Shown here piece after piece: positions 23,940-31,897 of a stretch of 33,713 nt of DNA (within the stretch, counting starts at the first letter, position 1; every line of letters begins with the position of its first letter). The stretch comes from Thiobacillaceae bacterium. Its GTDB lineage: Bacteria; Pseudomonadota; Gammaproteobacteria; Burkholderiales; Thiobacillaceae. The DNA lies in assembly GCA_025054655.1 (NCBI GenBank), contig JANWZL010000143.1, forward strand, positions 1 to 33,713. The letters are read 5' to 3'. The notes below the pieces were generated by a model. The model saw nothing but the letters and a program-made list of their open reading frames with translations. It had not been told where the DNA came from and did no database searches. The position numbers were made by a program, and so were the translations under genes.

Positions 23940-26312
23940 ATGACACTAGCTTGCCTGCGCAATTTCGGACCTCGCCTTCGAACCGCTGCGTCTGCATGCC
24001 TACTGCCCTGGCTATGGGCCGCAGCCTGTCTCGGCTGGCTTGCGCTCGCCAGCCTGCCGGTGGACATCCACAGCCAGGGATGGCTCGCCGTGGGTGCCTT
24101 GACCGTGCTGTTTACTCTGCGCAGTCCGGCGCGTAAACGCCCCATGTGGCGGCTGACCTTCCTCGTCCTGGCAGGACTACTTACCGCCCGCTATCTGTAT
24201 TGGCGCGCCACCGAGACCTTGGTGGTGACGGACCCCTTTTCCACCCTGGCCATGCTCGCCCTGTTCCTGGCCGAGCTCTACGCGGTGGCCATCTTCTTCT
24301 TGGGCATATTCGTCAATGTCATGCCCTTGCACCGCGTACTGCCCACACTGCCCGCAGACCGCACGCGCTGGCCGACTGTGGACGTACTCATCCCCACCTA
24401 CGACGAAGACCCGGAGTTGCTGCAGACCACGCTCATCGCCGCGCTCAACATGCGTTACGCCCCAGGGCGCATGCAGGTCTATCTGCTCGACGATGGCGGC
24501 ACTGACCAGAAGTGCAACGACCCCGATCCGATCAAGGCCATGGCGGCGCGGCTGCGCCGTGAGCAGCTGCAAGCTTTGTGTGCGCGGGTAGGGGCGCACT
24601 ATCTCACCAGGGCGCGCAACGTACACGCCAAGGCGGGCAATCTCAACGCCGCTTTGGCGCACATCGACGGTGAGCTGATCGTCGTGCTGGATGCCGACCA
24701 CGTGCCAACCGCCGATTTCCTCGCGCGCACCGTGGGCGCCTTCCTGGCCGACGAACGCCTCTTTCTCGTACAGACTCCACACTTCTTCGTCAACGCCGAC
24801 CCGGCCGAGCACAATCTGCGCATCTTCGGCCGTATGCCGCCGGAGAACGACATGTTCTACGGTGCTATCCAGCATGGGCTGGACTTTTGGCAGTCCTCCT
24901 TCTTCTGCGGCTCAGCCGCAGTACTGCGCCGCAAGGCCCTGGACGAGGTGGGCGGCTTCACCGGCGAGACCATCACCGAAGATGCCGAGACCGCCCTGGA
25001 ACTGCATAGCCGCGGCTGGCGCAGCCTTTACTACGGCAGGCCCCTGATCTCCGGGCTGCAGCCGGAGACCTATGCCGGCTTCATCACCCAGCGGGTGCGC
25101 TGGGCGCAGGGGATGCTACAGCTGCTGCTGCTCAAAAACCCGCTACGCCGTCCGGGGCTCAAACCCTGGCAACGCTTGGGATATCTCAACAGCAGCGCTT
25201 TCTGGCTCTTTCCTTATGCTCGCCTCGTCTTCCTGCTCGTGCCCTCGGCCTGGCTGATCTTTGGCCTGCAGATCTATCACGCCAATCTCGCGCAGTTCGC
25301 CGCTTACACCCTGCCGCACCTGGCTGCGGTAGTGCTTGCCGGCCACCTCCTCTATGGCCGCGTGCGCTGGAGCTTCGTGTCCGAGCTGTACGAGATGCTG
25401 CAATCCTTCTATTGCCTGCGCGGCCTCAATCAGGTCCTGCGCAACCCGCGCGCGCCGCGCTTCAAGGTCACTCCCAAGGGCGAGGTACATTACCGCGACT
25501 ACGTCTCCTCTTTGGCCAAACCCTTCTACCTGATCTACACCCTAGCTTGGGTGTCGATCGCCTGGGGGATATGGCGTTGGCTGGAGCAGCCGCTCACACG
25601 CGAGGTAACCGCCATCACGCTGGGCTGGGAGGTATTCAACCTGCTGCTGTTACACGGTGTGCTGGGGGCGATGTACGAACGCAGACAACGCCGTGGGGCG
25701 CCGCGTGTTGGCGTGCGCGAAGCAGCACGCCTGACCGGGGCCTTTGGCACAGCGCTGGAGGTCCGCATCGTCGATGTCTCCGCAAGCGGGCTGCAGCTCG
25801 CATACGACCCAGCGCAGTCGCTGCCGGATGGACCTTTGCATCTTGAGCTTACACCGGCCGCCTTAGGCCGCCCGGTCCACCTGCCTGTGATCCGCGTGTG
25901 GCACAGGCCGGGGGCGTTGGGGCTGAAGTTTGCACCCAAGGGTCTGGAGCAGCAGCGCGAGATCGTCGCCCTGGCCTACGGCGACAGCCAGCGCTGGCTG
26001 CAGATACAGAATGCGCGTCGGGACGAGGCGGAGCGGGTCGGCGTCCTGCGCGCCTTCTTTTTGCTCGTGGGTGTGGGTGCGCGCGGCGCATTCCATCACT
26101 TACTTGCCCTGCTCAGCGAACTTATCATCTGGCTCACCCGCCGTGACACACGCGCCAAGGCGCGCGCAAGTGCCAAAGTACAGGCCAACTGGCTCAAAGG
26201 CGCAGACCACACCGCTCCAGCCAAGCTTGTTCCATCCGATCATCTGGATGTGCAGGACGCGTCTGTGCCTACCCTCACAAACAACCCACTGGTCGTCGTG
26301 GAAACAACATGA
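23940..26312 (+). CDS. bcsA: Cellulose synthase catalytic subunit BcsA (with PilZ domain)
   Basis: BcsA polymerises UDP-glucose into beta-1,4-glucan and threads it across the inner membrane. The 790-aa protein has N-terminal helices (residues 15-125), a GT2 domain with LIPTYDED, LLDDGGTD (Asp184/185), DADH (251-254), FFCGS (321-325), TED (346-348) and QRVRW (QxxRW, 384-388), then more helices. A C-terminal PilZ domain carries the c-di-GMP pair RGAPR (585-589) and DVSASG (612-617), so the enzyme should be activated by c-di-GMP. A tail of about 60 residues after the last amphipathic helix looks disordered. No strong ribosome site or promoter stands out in the 131-bp divergent upstream gap. Its stop overlaps bcsB (ATGA). 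Confidence 0.96.
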   Translation: MTLACLRNFGPRLRTAASACLLPWLWAAACLGWLALASLPVDIHSQGWLAVGALTVLFTLRSPARKRPMWRLTFLVLAGLLTARYLYWRATETLVVTDPFSTLAMLALFLAELYAVAIFFLGIFVNVMPLHRVLPTLPADRTRWPTVDVLIPTYDEDPELLQTTLIAALNMRYAPGRMQVYLLDDGGTDQKCNDPDPIKAMAARLRREQLQALCARVGAHYLTRARNVHAKAGNLNAALAHIDGELIVVLDADHVPTADFLARTVGAFLADERLFLVQTPHFFVNADPAEHNLRIFGRMPPENDMFYGAIQHGLDFWQSSFFCGSAAVLRRKALDEVGGFTGETITEDAETALELHSRGWRSLYYGRPLISGLQPETYAGFITQRVRWAQGMLQLLLLKNPLRRPGLKPWQRLGYLNSSAFWLFPYARLVFLLVPSAWLIFGLQIYHANLAQFAAYTLPHLAAVVLAGHLLYGRVRWSFVSELYEMLQSFYCLRGLNQVLRNPRAPRFKVTPKGEVHYRDYVSSLAKPFYLIYTLAWVSIAWGIWRWLEQPLTREVTAITLGWEVFNLLLLHGVLGAMYERRQRRGAPRVGVREAARLTGAFGTALEVRIVDVSASGLQLAYDPAQSLPDGPLHLELTPAALGRPVHLPVIRVWHRPGALGLKFAPKGLEQQREIVALAYGDSQRWLQIQNARRDEAERVGVLRAFFLLVGVGARGAFHHLLALLSELIIWLTRRDTRAKARASAKVQANWLKGADHTAPAKLVPSDHLDVQDASVPTLTNNPLVVVETT

Positions 26313-28501
26313 AACCCTGCCTCATTGCCGGCCTTCTCGCTCTCTGCCTCAGCCTACCGCTCGGTGCTGCCCTACCACCGCCCCCGTCCGAGCCGACCGA
26401 CACGGCCGCCGCTCTGCAGCACTTCATGCCTGCGCCCACCCCCATAGACCTCCGCGGTGCTCATGCCCGCGCAGAGCTGGCTATCCCCGTGGCAGCAGGG
26501 ATCGAGCCCCAGCGATTGACCCTTTATCTTGCGGCGGCCAACTCTGTTGCCCTACGACCCAACCGCTCCGTCTTGCGTGTGCTGCTGGACGATGTCCTAG
26601 TGGCGCAGATTCCGCTTGATCCCAGGCGCCCGCGTATCGAGGCCGAGATCGAACTGCCGGTGCAGGGGCTTGAAGCCGGTTATCACCGGCTCGTGTTCGA
26701 CGTCGCGCAGCACTACACCGAAGATTGCGAGGACCCGCACGCCCCCGAGCTGTGGACGCAGATCGACACGCGGCGCTCCTGGCTCGCCTTGCAATGGCGC
26801 TGGCGCGATGAACCGTATACCGTGGCCGTACCCGAGCGCCTGTTCGACCCCAAGCGTTGGGGAGTGCATCGGCTGACCATTGCCACCCTGGGCGAGATGA
26901 CCCCAGAACTTGCCCGCTTAGGCGCCCTTGCCAGTCAGGTCGCGGCCCTGCATCTGCGCTATCGCCCGCTGCAAGTGCTTCACCGCCGCGTGCAGGCAGA
27001 GGAACTGCAGACCCTGATGCAGCTGGCCGAGGGCCCTATCGTCTTACTCGCCCCACCCGGCCGGCCCGTGGTCCTGCCTGGACAAGCCGCTCCGGATGCG
27101 GCCACCCTCAGCGTGCACCGCACCAATACAGGTTGGCCGCTGCTGCGGGTGCAAGGCACGACCACTGAGATGGAACGCGCCCTGCGGGCCCTGCAGCTGA
27201 CCCGCACGCCCCTGCCCGAACGCACCCAGGTCCATGTGCTTGCAGTGGATGCGCCCGTAGGGTCTCGGCGCACGTTGGAGACAGGGCCGGTCAGCCTGCG
27301 TGAGCTGGGTTGGACGCACGACTGGGCCGTGCGGGGCATGTACGCCAGCCGTAAGCTGGAGTTCAGGCTGCCGGCTGACTTCTACACGCCACGCACGGAC
27401 TTTCTCACCCTGCGGCTCAACCTGGCCTACGGCGCCGGGTTGCGTGCGGATTCTGTGCTCAACGTGCTTGTCAACGGGCGCTTTGCTCAAGCGGTAGCCC
27501 TCGATCAGCGCGGTGGTGCCCGTTACGAGGACTATCAGGTGCGTATCCCCCTAGAGTTGCTGCAGCCTGGAGACAACACGCTCGAATTCGCCGTCAGCCT
27601 GGTGCCAGCTGAGGGCGGTCGCTGCCTCATCCAGTCCGCCGAGGGGCTGCGCCTGACCCTGCGGGCCGACTCCACCTTGCGCCTGCCTTCCTACGCGCCG
27701 GTGGCCGCCGTGCCCGACTTACGTCTACTTGCCCGCACCGCCTACCCTTATGCGCAAACCTCCGGTACGAGGTTATGGCTGGGGGATACCAACAGCTCTA
27801 CATTGGGGGCAGCATGGACTCTACTCGCGCGTCTGGCCCAGGCCAAAGGCGATTTGTTGCCCCTGACCCAGGTCGTCCTCAGTGGTCGACTGCCCCCCGC
27901 CGATGCAGACATCATCCTGGTCGGGGCACCGCATCAGCTGCCCTCAGACTTGAATAGCCTGCCACCTGTACTGAATAAAGGGCGTATCCTGCACGCGCTG
28001 GCCGACACAAGCGCAGAATCCGGCTTCGGGTCCGTGCAGGGGTGGGTTGCATGGTTTAACTGGCTCGCACGCGGTCTACCTGCGGTGCAGGCGCATCCCT
28101 ATCCTGCTCGTGTGGGCGTGGACCCGCCGCTGCTGGGACAACAGGCGGCCTTGCTGCAATGGGTGGATGAACAGGGTCGTCTGCTCACCTGGCTGACGGT
28201 CGAGGATGAGGCCTTATACGCCGAGCGTATGCGTGAATTGATCGGAGCCGGACTGTGGGGCCGACTGCGAGGTGATCTCTTCGTTTGGCGCGACGCTGAC
28301 ACCGCCCATGCCAGCCGCGTAGGCGCCACGGCACTGCGCGGCAGGGCCGGTATGTGGATGCGCCTGAGCTATGTATTCAGCCACCGCCCCGTACTGTGGG
28401 TGCTCGTCGGCCTGGTGGTGGTGGCCCTGGCCTGGAGCACGCACCGTCTGCTGCTGCGCTTCAAGGCCAGGCACCACGCCGGCATACGCGAGGAGGACTA
28501 A
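26309..28501 (+). CDS. bcsB: Cellulose synthase periplasmic subunit BcsB
   Basis: BcsB is the periplasmic partner that stabilises BcsA and guides the nascent glucan with its carbohydrate-binding domains. The 730-aa product has a Sec signal (MKPCLIAGLLALCLSLPLGAA), the long beta-rich ectodomain with two BcsB-type repeats (for instance RLVFDVAQHYTEDCEDPHAPELWTQI and FRLPADFYTPRTDFLTLRLNLAYG), and one C-terminal transmembrane helix (about 700-718) with a basic cytosolic tail. The start overlaps bcsA by 4 bp. Length is within the usual BcsB range. Confidence 0.93.
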   Translation: MKPCLIAGLLALCLSLPLGAALPPPPSEPTDTAAALQHFMPAPTPIDLRGAHARAELAIPVAAGIEPQRLTLYLAAANSVALRPNRSVLRVLLDDVLVAQIPLDPRRPRIEAEIELPVQGLEAGYHRLVFDVAQHYTEDCEDPHAPELWTQIDTRRSWLALQWRWRDEPYTVAVPERLFDPKRWGVHRLTIATLGEMTPELARLGALASQVAALHLRYRPLQVLHRRVQAEELQTLMQLAEGPIVLLAPPGRPVVLPGQAAPDAATLSVHRTNTGWPLLRVQGTTTEMERALRALQLTRTPLPERTQVHVLAVDAPVGSRRTLETGPVSLRELGWTHDWAVRGMYASRKLEFRLPADFYTPRTDFLTLRLNLAYGAGLRADSVLNVLVNGRFAQAVALDQRGGARYEDYQVRIPLELLQPGDNTLEFAVSLVPAEGGRCLIQSAEGLRLTLRADSTLRLPSYAPVAAVPDLRLLARTAYPYAQTSGTRLWLGDTNSSTLGAAWTLLARLAQAKGDLLPLTQVVLSGRLPPADADIILVGAPHQLPSDLNSLPPVLNKGRILHALADTSAESGFGSVQGWVAWFNWLARGLPAVQAHPYPARVGVDPPLLGQQAALLQWVDEQGRLLTWLTVEDEALYAERMRELIGAGLWGRLRGDLFVWRDADTAHASRVGATALRGRAGMWMRLSYVFSHRPVLWVLVGLVVVALAWSTHRLLLRFKARHHAGIREED

Positions 28502-28502
28502 A

Positions 28503-29495
28503 GTGCGGCTGATCCTGCTGCTGGCGCTGTTGATCTCGATCGCGCCCGCTGTGCACGCCCTAGACGGGGGGCAATGGCGGCTATGGCGCGCACGTTTTGT
28601 TGATGTGCAGGGCCGTGTGATCGATAACGGGCAAGGTGGGGTGAGCACCTCCGAGGGGCAGGGTTATGGCATGTTGCTGGCAGCAGCGGCTGGTGATGCC
28701 GTCAGCTTTGAACGCATCTGGCGCTGGACCCGTCGTCATCTCGCCGTACGTAACGATGGATTGCACGCTTGGCGCTACCACCCCCTGCGTGGGGTAGAGG
28801 ACGATAACGCCGCCACGGACGGCGACTTACTCATCGCCTGGGCGCTGGCCTGCGCCGCGGAACGTTTTGGCCGGGCAGAATATAGGACACAGGCCCAGGC
28901 ACTGGCCGTGACCATCCGACGACGGCTCGTGGTGGACAGCCCCTCGGGCCCCATCCTCAAACCCGGTCCGCGCGGCTTCGACCGCCCTGAAGGTCCGGTC
29001 GTCAACTTGTCTTATTGGGTCTTCCCCGCCTTCGATGCCCTCGCCCGCATCGACCCCGATCCGGTATGGCCCGCCTTGCGTGCAAGCGGCTTGCACCTGT
29101 TACGCCAGGCGCGTTTCGGTCGCTGGGGCTTACCGCCCGACTGGTTGCAACTCGGGTCGATCCTGCGCCCTGCTGCCGGCTGGCCCGCGCGCTTCGGCTA
29201 CGATGCGATGCGTATCCCCCTTTACCTGATCTGGGCGGGCGAACGCGACGAGGAGCTGCTCGCGCCCTTCCGTAACTTCTGGGCCACCTATGCCTGCACG
29301 GGTAGGCTGCCCGCCTGGACCGACTTCGAGCAGGATGCCGTCGATGCCTGGGGTGAGTTCGCCGGGGTGCGGGCCATCGCCAAACTGCTGGGTTTACGCC
29401 TGCCTGGCCCTGAACCTACCCTAGACCGACTGGACTATTATCCCGCCGTCCTGGTCCTGCTCGCAGACCTGGCGGTCAGCAAGGGCCCGTTATGA
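28503..29495 (+). CDS. bcsZ: Endo-beta-1,4-glucanase BcsZ (glycoside hydrolase family 8)
   Basis: BcsZ is a periplasmic cellulase that trims or controls cellulose during export. The 330-aa protein begins at a GTG one base after the bcsB stop and is preceded by a strong GAGGAGGA ribosome site; the track's 28371 start lies within bcsB. It has a Sec signal (RLILLLALLISIAPAVHA) and the GH8 motif VSTSEGQGYGMLLA with catalytic Glu51, the DNAATDGDLLIAWAL segment with Asp106, and YDAMRIPLYLIWAG, which carries the second conserved Asp. Length (330 aa) is close to E. coli BcsZ (368 aa). Its stop overlaps bcsC (ATGA). Confidence 0.95.
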   Translation: MRLILLLALLISIAPAVHALDGGQWRLWRARFVDVQGRVIDNGQGGVSTSEGQGYGMLLAAAAGDAVSFERIWRWTRRHLAVRNDGLHAWRYHPLRGVEDDNAATDGDLLIAWALACAAERFGRAEYRTQAQALAVTIRRRLVVDSPSGPILKPGPRGFDRPEGPVVNLSYWVFPAFDALARIDPDPVWPALRASGLHLLRQARFGRWGLPPDWLQLGSILRPAAGWPARFGYDAMRIPLYLIWAGERDEELLAPFRNFWATYACTGRLPAWTDFEQDAVDAWGEFAGVRAIAKLLGLRLPGPEPTLDRLDYYPAVLVLLADLAVSKGPL

Positions 29496-31897
29496 GAGCC
29501 GCCTTGTTGCCCCTGGTTTGGTGTGTCCTGACCGCCCACGGAGCGGCCCCGACCCTGTCGTCGTGGCCCGAACCTGCCCTGCGACTGCGCCAGGAGCACG
29601 ACCCCGGGCTCAGGCTCGATCGCTCGGCTGAGCCTGTACGCATGCGCGGTGTCTCGGCAGAGATACCGACACCCCTGCCTGCGACAGCGCGACGGTTCAA
29701 GGTGCGCAGCCAAAACAAGCCGCCACTGGCAAATGCAACGGCGGCTTCAGCGCCTTCATCCCCCCCACAGCCCGACCCGCTCGAACGCTTGCGCCTCGCT
29801 TTAGACGAGGCCGAACGCGCCGTGCCCAAGCCGCAGTTCCTGGACGAGGCGCTGACAGCGGCCGAGATGCTGCCTGCCGACAGTGACCTGCTACAAAGGC
29901 TGGGTTGGATCATGTTGAACAGCGGTCGCGTGCAAACGGCCGCACGTCTCTTCACACAAGCCCTGGCGCGCGACGAGACCATGCACACTGCCCGCCTGGG
30001 CCTGGCCGAGGCGCTGGCCAGGCAGGGCGCGCACGCACGCGCCCATGCACTGCTCTTGGGACTGCCTGAGGCTGCGAAAACACGGCGAGACCTGGCTGAC
30101 ACCCTGGCCGAGGCGGCTCGTCAGCGCGGCGAGGACGACGAGGAACGGCGTTGGTTGCTCGCCGCTCTGGAGGAGGCCGGAGACGATGCCGGCCTGCGCG
30201 AGCGGCTGGCCTGGAACGCCGTACGCACACGTCGCTGGGACGAGGCCGTCATTGCCTTTCGCCACCTGCTGACTACGGCCGCCGACGACCGCTGGCGCGA
30301 GGGCCTGGCCACCGCCCTGCAAGGGCTGGGTAAGCTGGAAGAGGCCTACCGCACCCTCGCCGGCCTACCCGCGGCGGCAGGCTGGCGGGCAGCGCTTGCC
30401 AATGAACTGGCAGAGTCCGCGCACCGTGCCGACCGGATCGAGGCCGAACGTGCCTGGTTACAAGTCGCCCTGGCGGAAGGCGGCGAAGAGGCAGGACTCA
30501 TGCTGCGTTTAGGACATAACGCCGCCGCGCGGGGCGAGCGCGATGAAGCCCTCAACTGGTGGGCGCGCGCCTACGCCCTACGGCCGGATGACGTAACGGC
30601 TGAGGCCTACGCCGAGGGCCTATGGGTGGTCGGACGGCGACAGATGTTGGAGCGACTCGCGGCACAGGACCATGGGCCCCTGGCTAAGGCCTGGCGCATG
30701 CGCATGGCCCGCGCGCTCCTGCAGCAGGGGCAGGCCCGCGCGGCCGCCTCCATCGCCCCTCAGGATGCCCAGCCAGAGCTTGCGGGCGTGCTCGCACCAC
30801 GCCTGGGGTTAGGCATTGCCCAGCGTGCCAAGGCAGGCAGCCGGGGCGGTAGCCGCCTACACCTGCGGCTGTCCCCACAGCTGAGCTATGCCAGGGTCTA
30901 TGCCGGCGGATGGTTGGAGCTCGAGCTGAGCGGAGGCACCGTCGATGCCGGTAAGGTCGAAGTGCCTTTCGGCTCCGCGCTCAGCGGTCAGCCTGCCGTG
31001 TATACGCGCGAGGTGGGCCTGACTGCCATACAGCTCACCTGGACCCATCTGGGTGCCGCCGGCGGCCCTCTGCTGCGCCTTGGCAGCACACCCATCGGAG
31101 GACCTGTGCCAGCCACGGCCACATTCTCGCTCGGGTGGCAGGTGCGCCAGTCGGGGCACGATTGGCAGGCGGCGCTTTATCGTGAGCCGGTGCGTGACTC
31201 CGTGCTGTCGCTAGTGGGCCAGCGCGACTCGGGCAGCGGTGCGGCCTGGGGGCGTGTGCTGCGCCACGGCGTGCTGCTGGAGGGCCACCGCCAAATCGCT
31301 GCGGGACCATGGCGGCTGAGCGGGCAGCTACGCCTAGAATACCTGCAAGGCCAGGCCGTGGCCGATAACCGTCGCTTCGCCTTCTCGACCGGGTTGATGC
31401 GCGACCTCGGGGTGGAGGGCCTGCACTACCTGCAGCTTGGGCCGGTGATCAGATGGGAGGGCTACAGGCGCGACCTCTCCGCGTTCACCTGGGGGCATGG
31501 GGGTTATTTCAGCCCGCAGGCCTTCACCCAGCTGGGACTGGCCCTGCAGTTCGAAAGCGATGGCCCACCCGACCGGCGCTTTGCCGGCCGCTTGAACGCG
31601 CACCGGCAACGCATCGAGCGGGACGCCTCGCCTTGCCACCCCCTGCCCCCCCCGGCTGGGCCTACCACCTGCACCGGGGCCTACGCCGCCGAGCGTGCCG
31701 AGGGCTGGGCCGGTGAGATTGAGCTGCGCGTCGTGCTCCGACTCGCCCCTCGCTGGCACTTGGCCGCCAACGCCGGCTGGCGGGCCGGGCCGGCCTACCG
31801 CGACGCGGCCCTGGGGCTTACCCTCCACTATCTGTTCGAGCCGCAGACGAAGCTCCATCCGGAAGACCTGCCCGCGGGGTTCGGCGGGCTTTGGTAA
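29492..31897 (+). CDS. bcsC: Cellulose export outer-membrane protein BcsC (short form)
   Basis: BcsC joins a periplasmic TPR scaffold to an outer-membrane beta-barrel that exports the glucan. This copy is 801 aa, much shorter than E. coli BcsC (about 1150). It has a signal sequence, a Pro/Ala-rich stretch (about 50-98), helical TPR-like repeats (about 100-430; roughly eight or nine instead of about nineteen) and a C-terminal barrel (about 430-801). The barrel shows family motifs: LRLGSTPIGG, YREPVRDSVLSLVGQ, VADNRRFAFSTGL and FTWGHGGYFSPQAF. The final residue is Trp, fitting an outer-membrane protein. Its 3' end overlaps the converging patatin gene by 80 bp. Confidence 0.9.
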   Translation: MRAALLPLVWCVLTAHGAAPTLSSWPEPALRLRQEHDPGLRLDRSAEPVRMRGVSAEIPTPLPATARRFKVRSQNKPPLANATAASAPSSPPQPDPLERLRLALDEAERAVPKPQFLDEALTAAEMLPADSDLLQRLGWIMLNSGRVQTAARLFTQALARDETMHTARLGLAEALARQGAHARAHALLLGLPEAAKTRRDLADTLAEAARQRGEDDEERRWLLAALEEAGDDAGLRERLAWNAVRTRRWDEAVIAFRHLLTTAADDRWREGLATALQGLGKLEEAYRTLAGLPAAAGWRAALANELAESAHRADRIEAERAWLQVALAEGGEEAGLMLRLGHNAAARGERDEALNWWARAYALRPDDVTAEAYAEGLWVVGRRQMLERLAAQDHGPLAKAWRMRMARALLQQGQARAAASIAPQDAQPELAGVLAPRLGLGIAQRAKAGSRGGSRLHLRLSPQLSYARVYAGGWLELELSGGTVDAGKVEVPFGSALSGQPAVYTREVGLTAIQLTWTHLGAAGGPLLRLGSTPIGGPVPATATFSLGWQVRQSGHDWQAALYREPVRDSVLSLVGQRDSGSGAAWGRVLRHGVLLEGHRQIAAGPWRLSGQLRLEYLQGQAVADNRRFAFSTGLMRDLGVEGLHYLQLGPVIRWEGYRRDLSAFTWGHGGYFSPQAFTQLGLALQFESDGPPDRRFAGRLNAHRQRIERDASPCHPLPPPAGPTTCTGAYAAERAEGWAGEIELRVVLRLAPRWHLAANAGWRAGPAYRDAALGLTLHYLFEPQTKLHPEDLPAGFGGLW

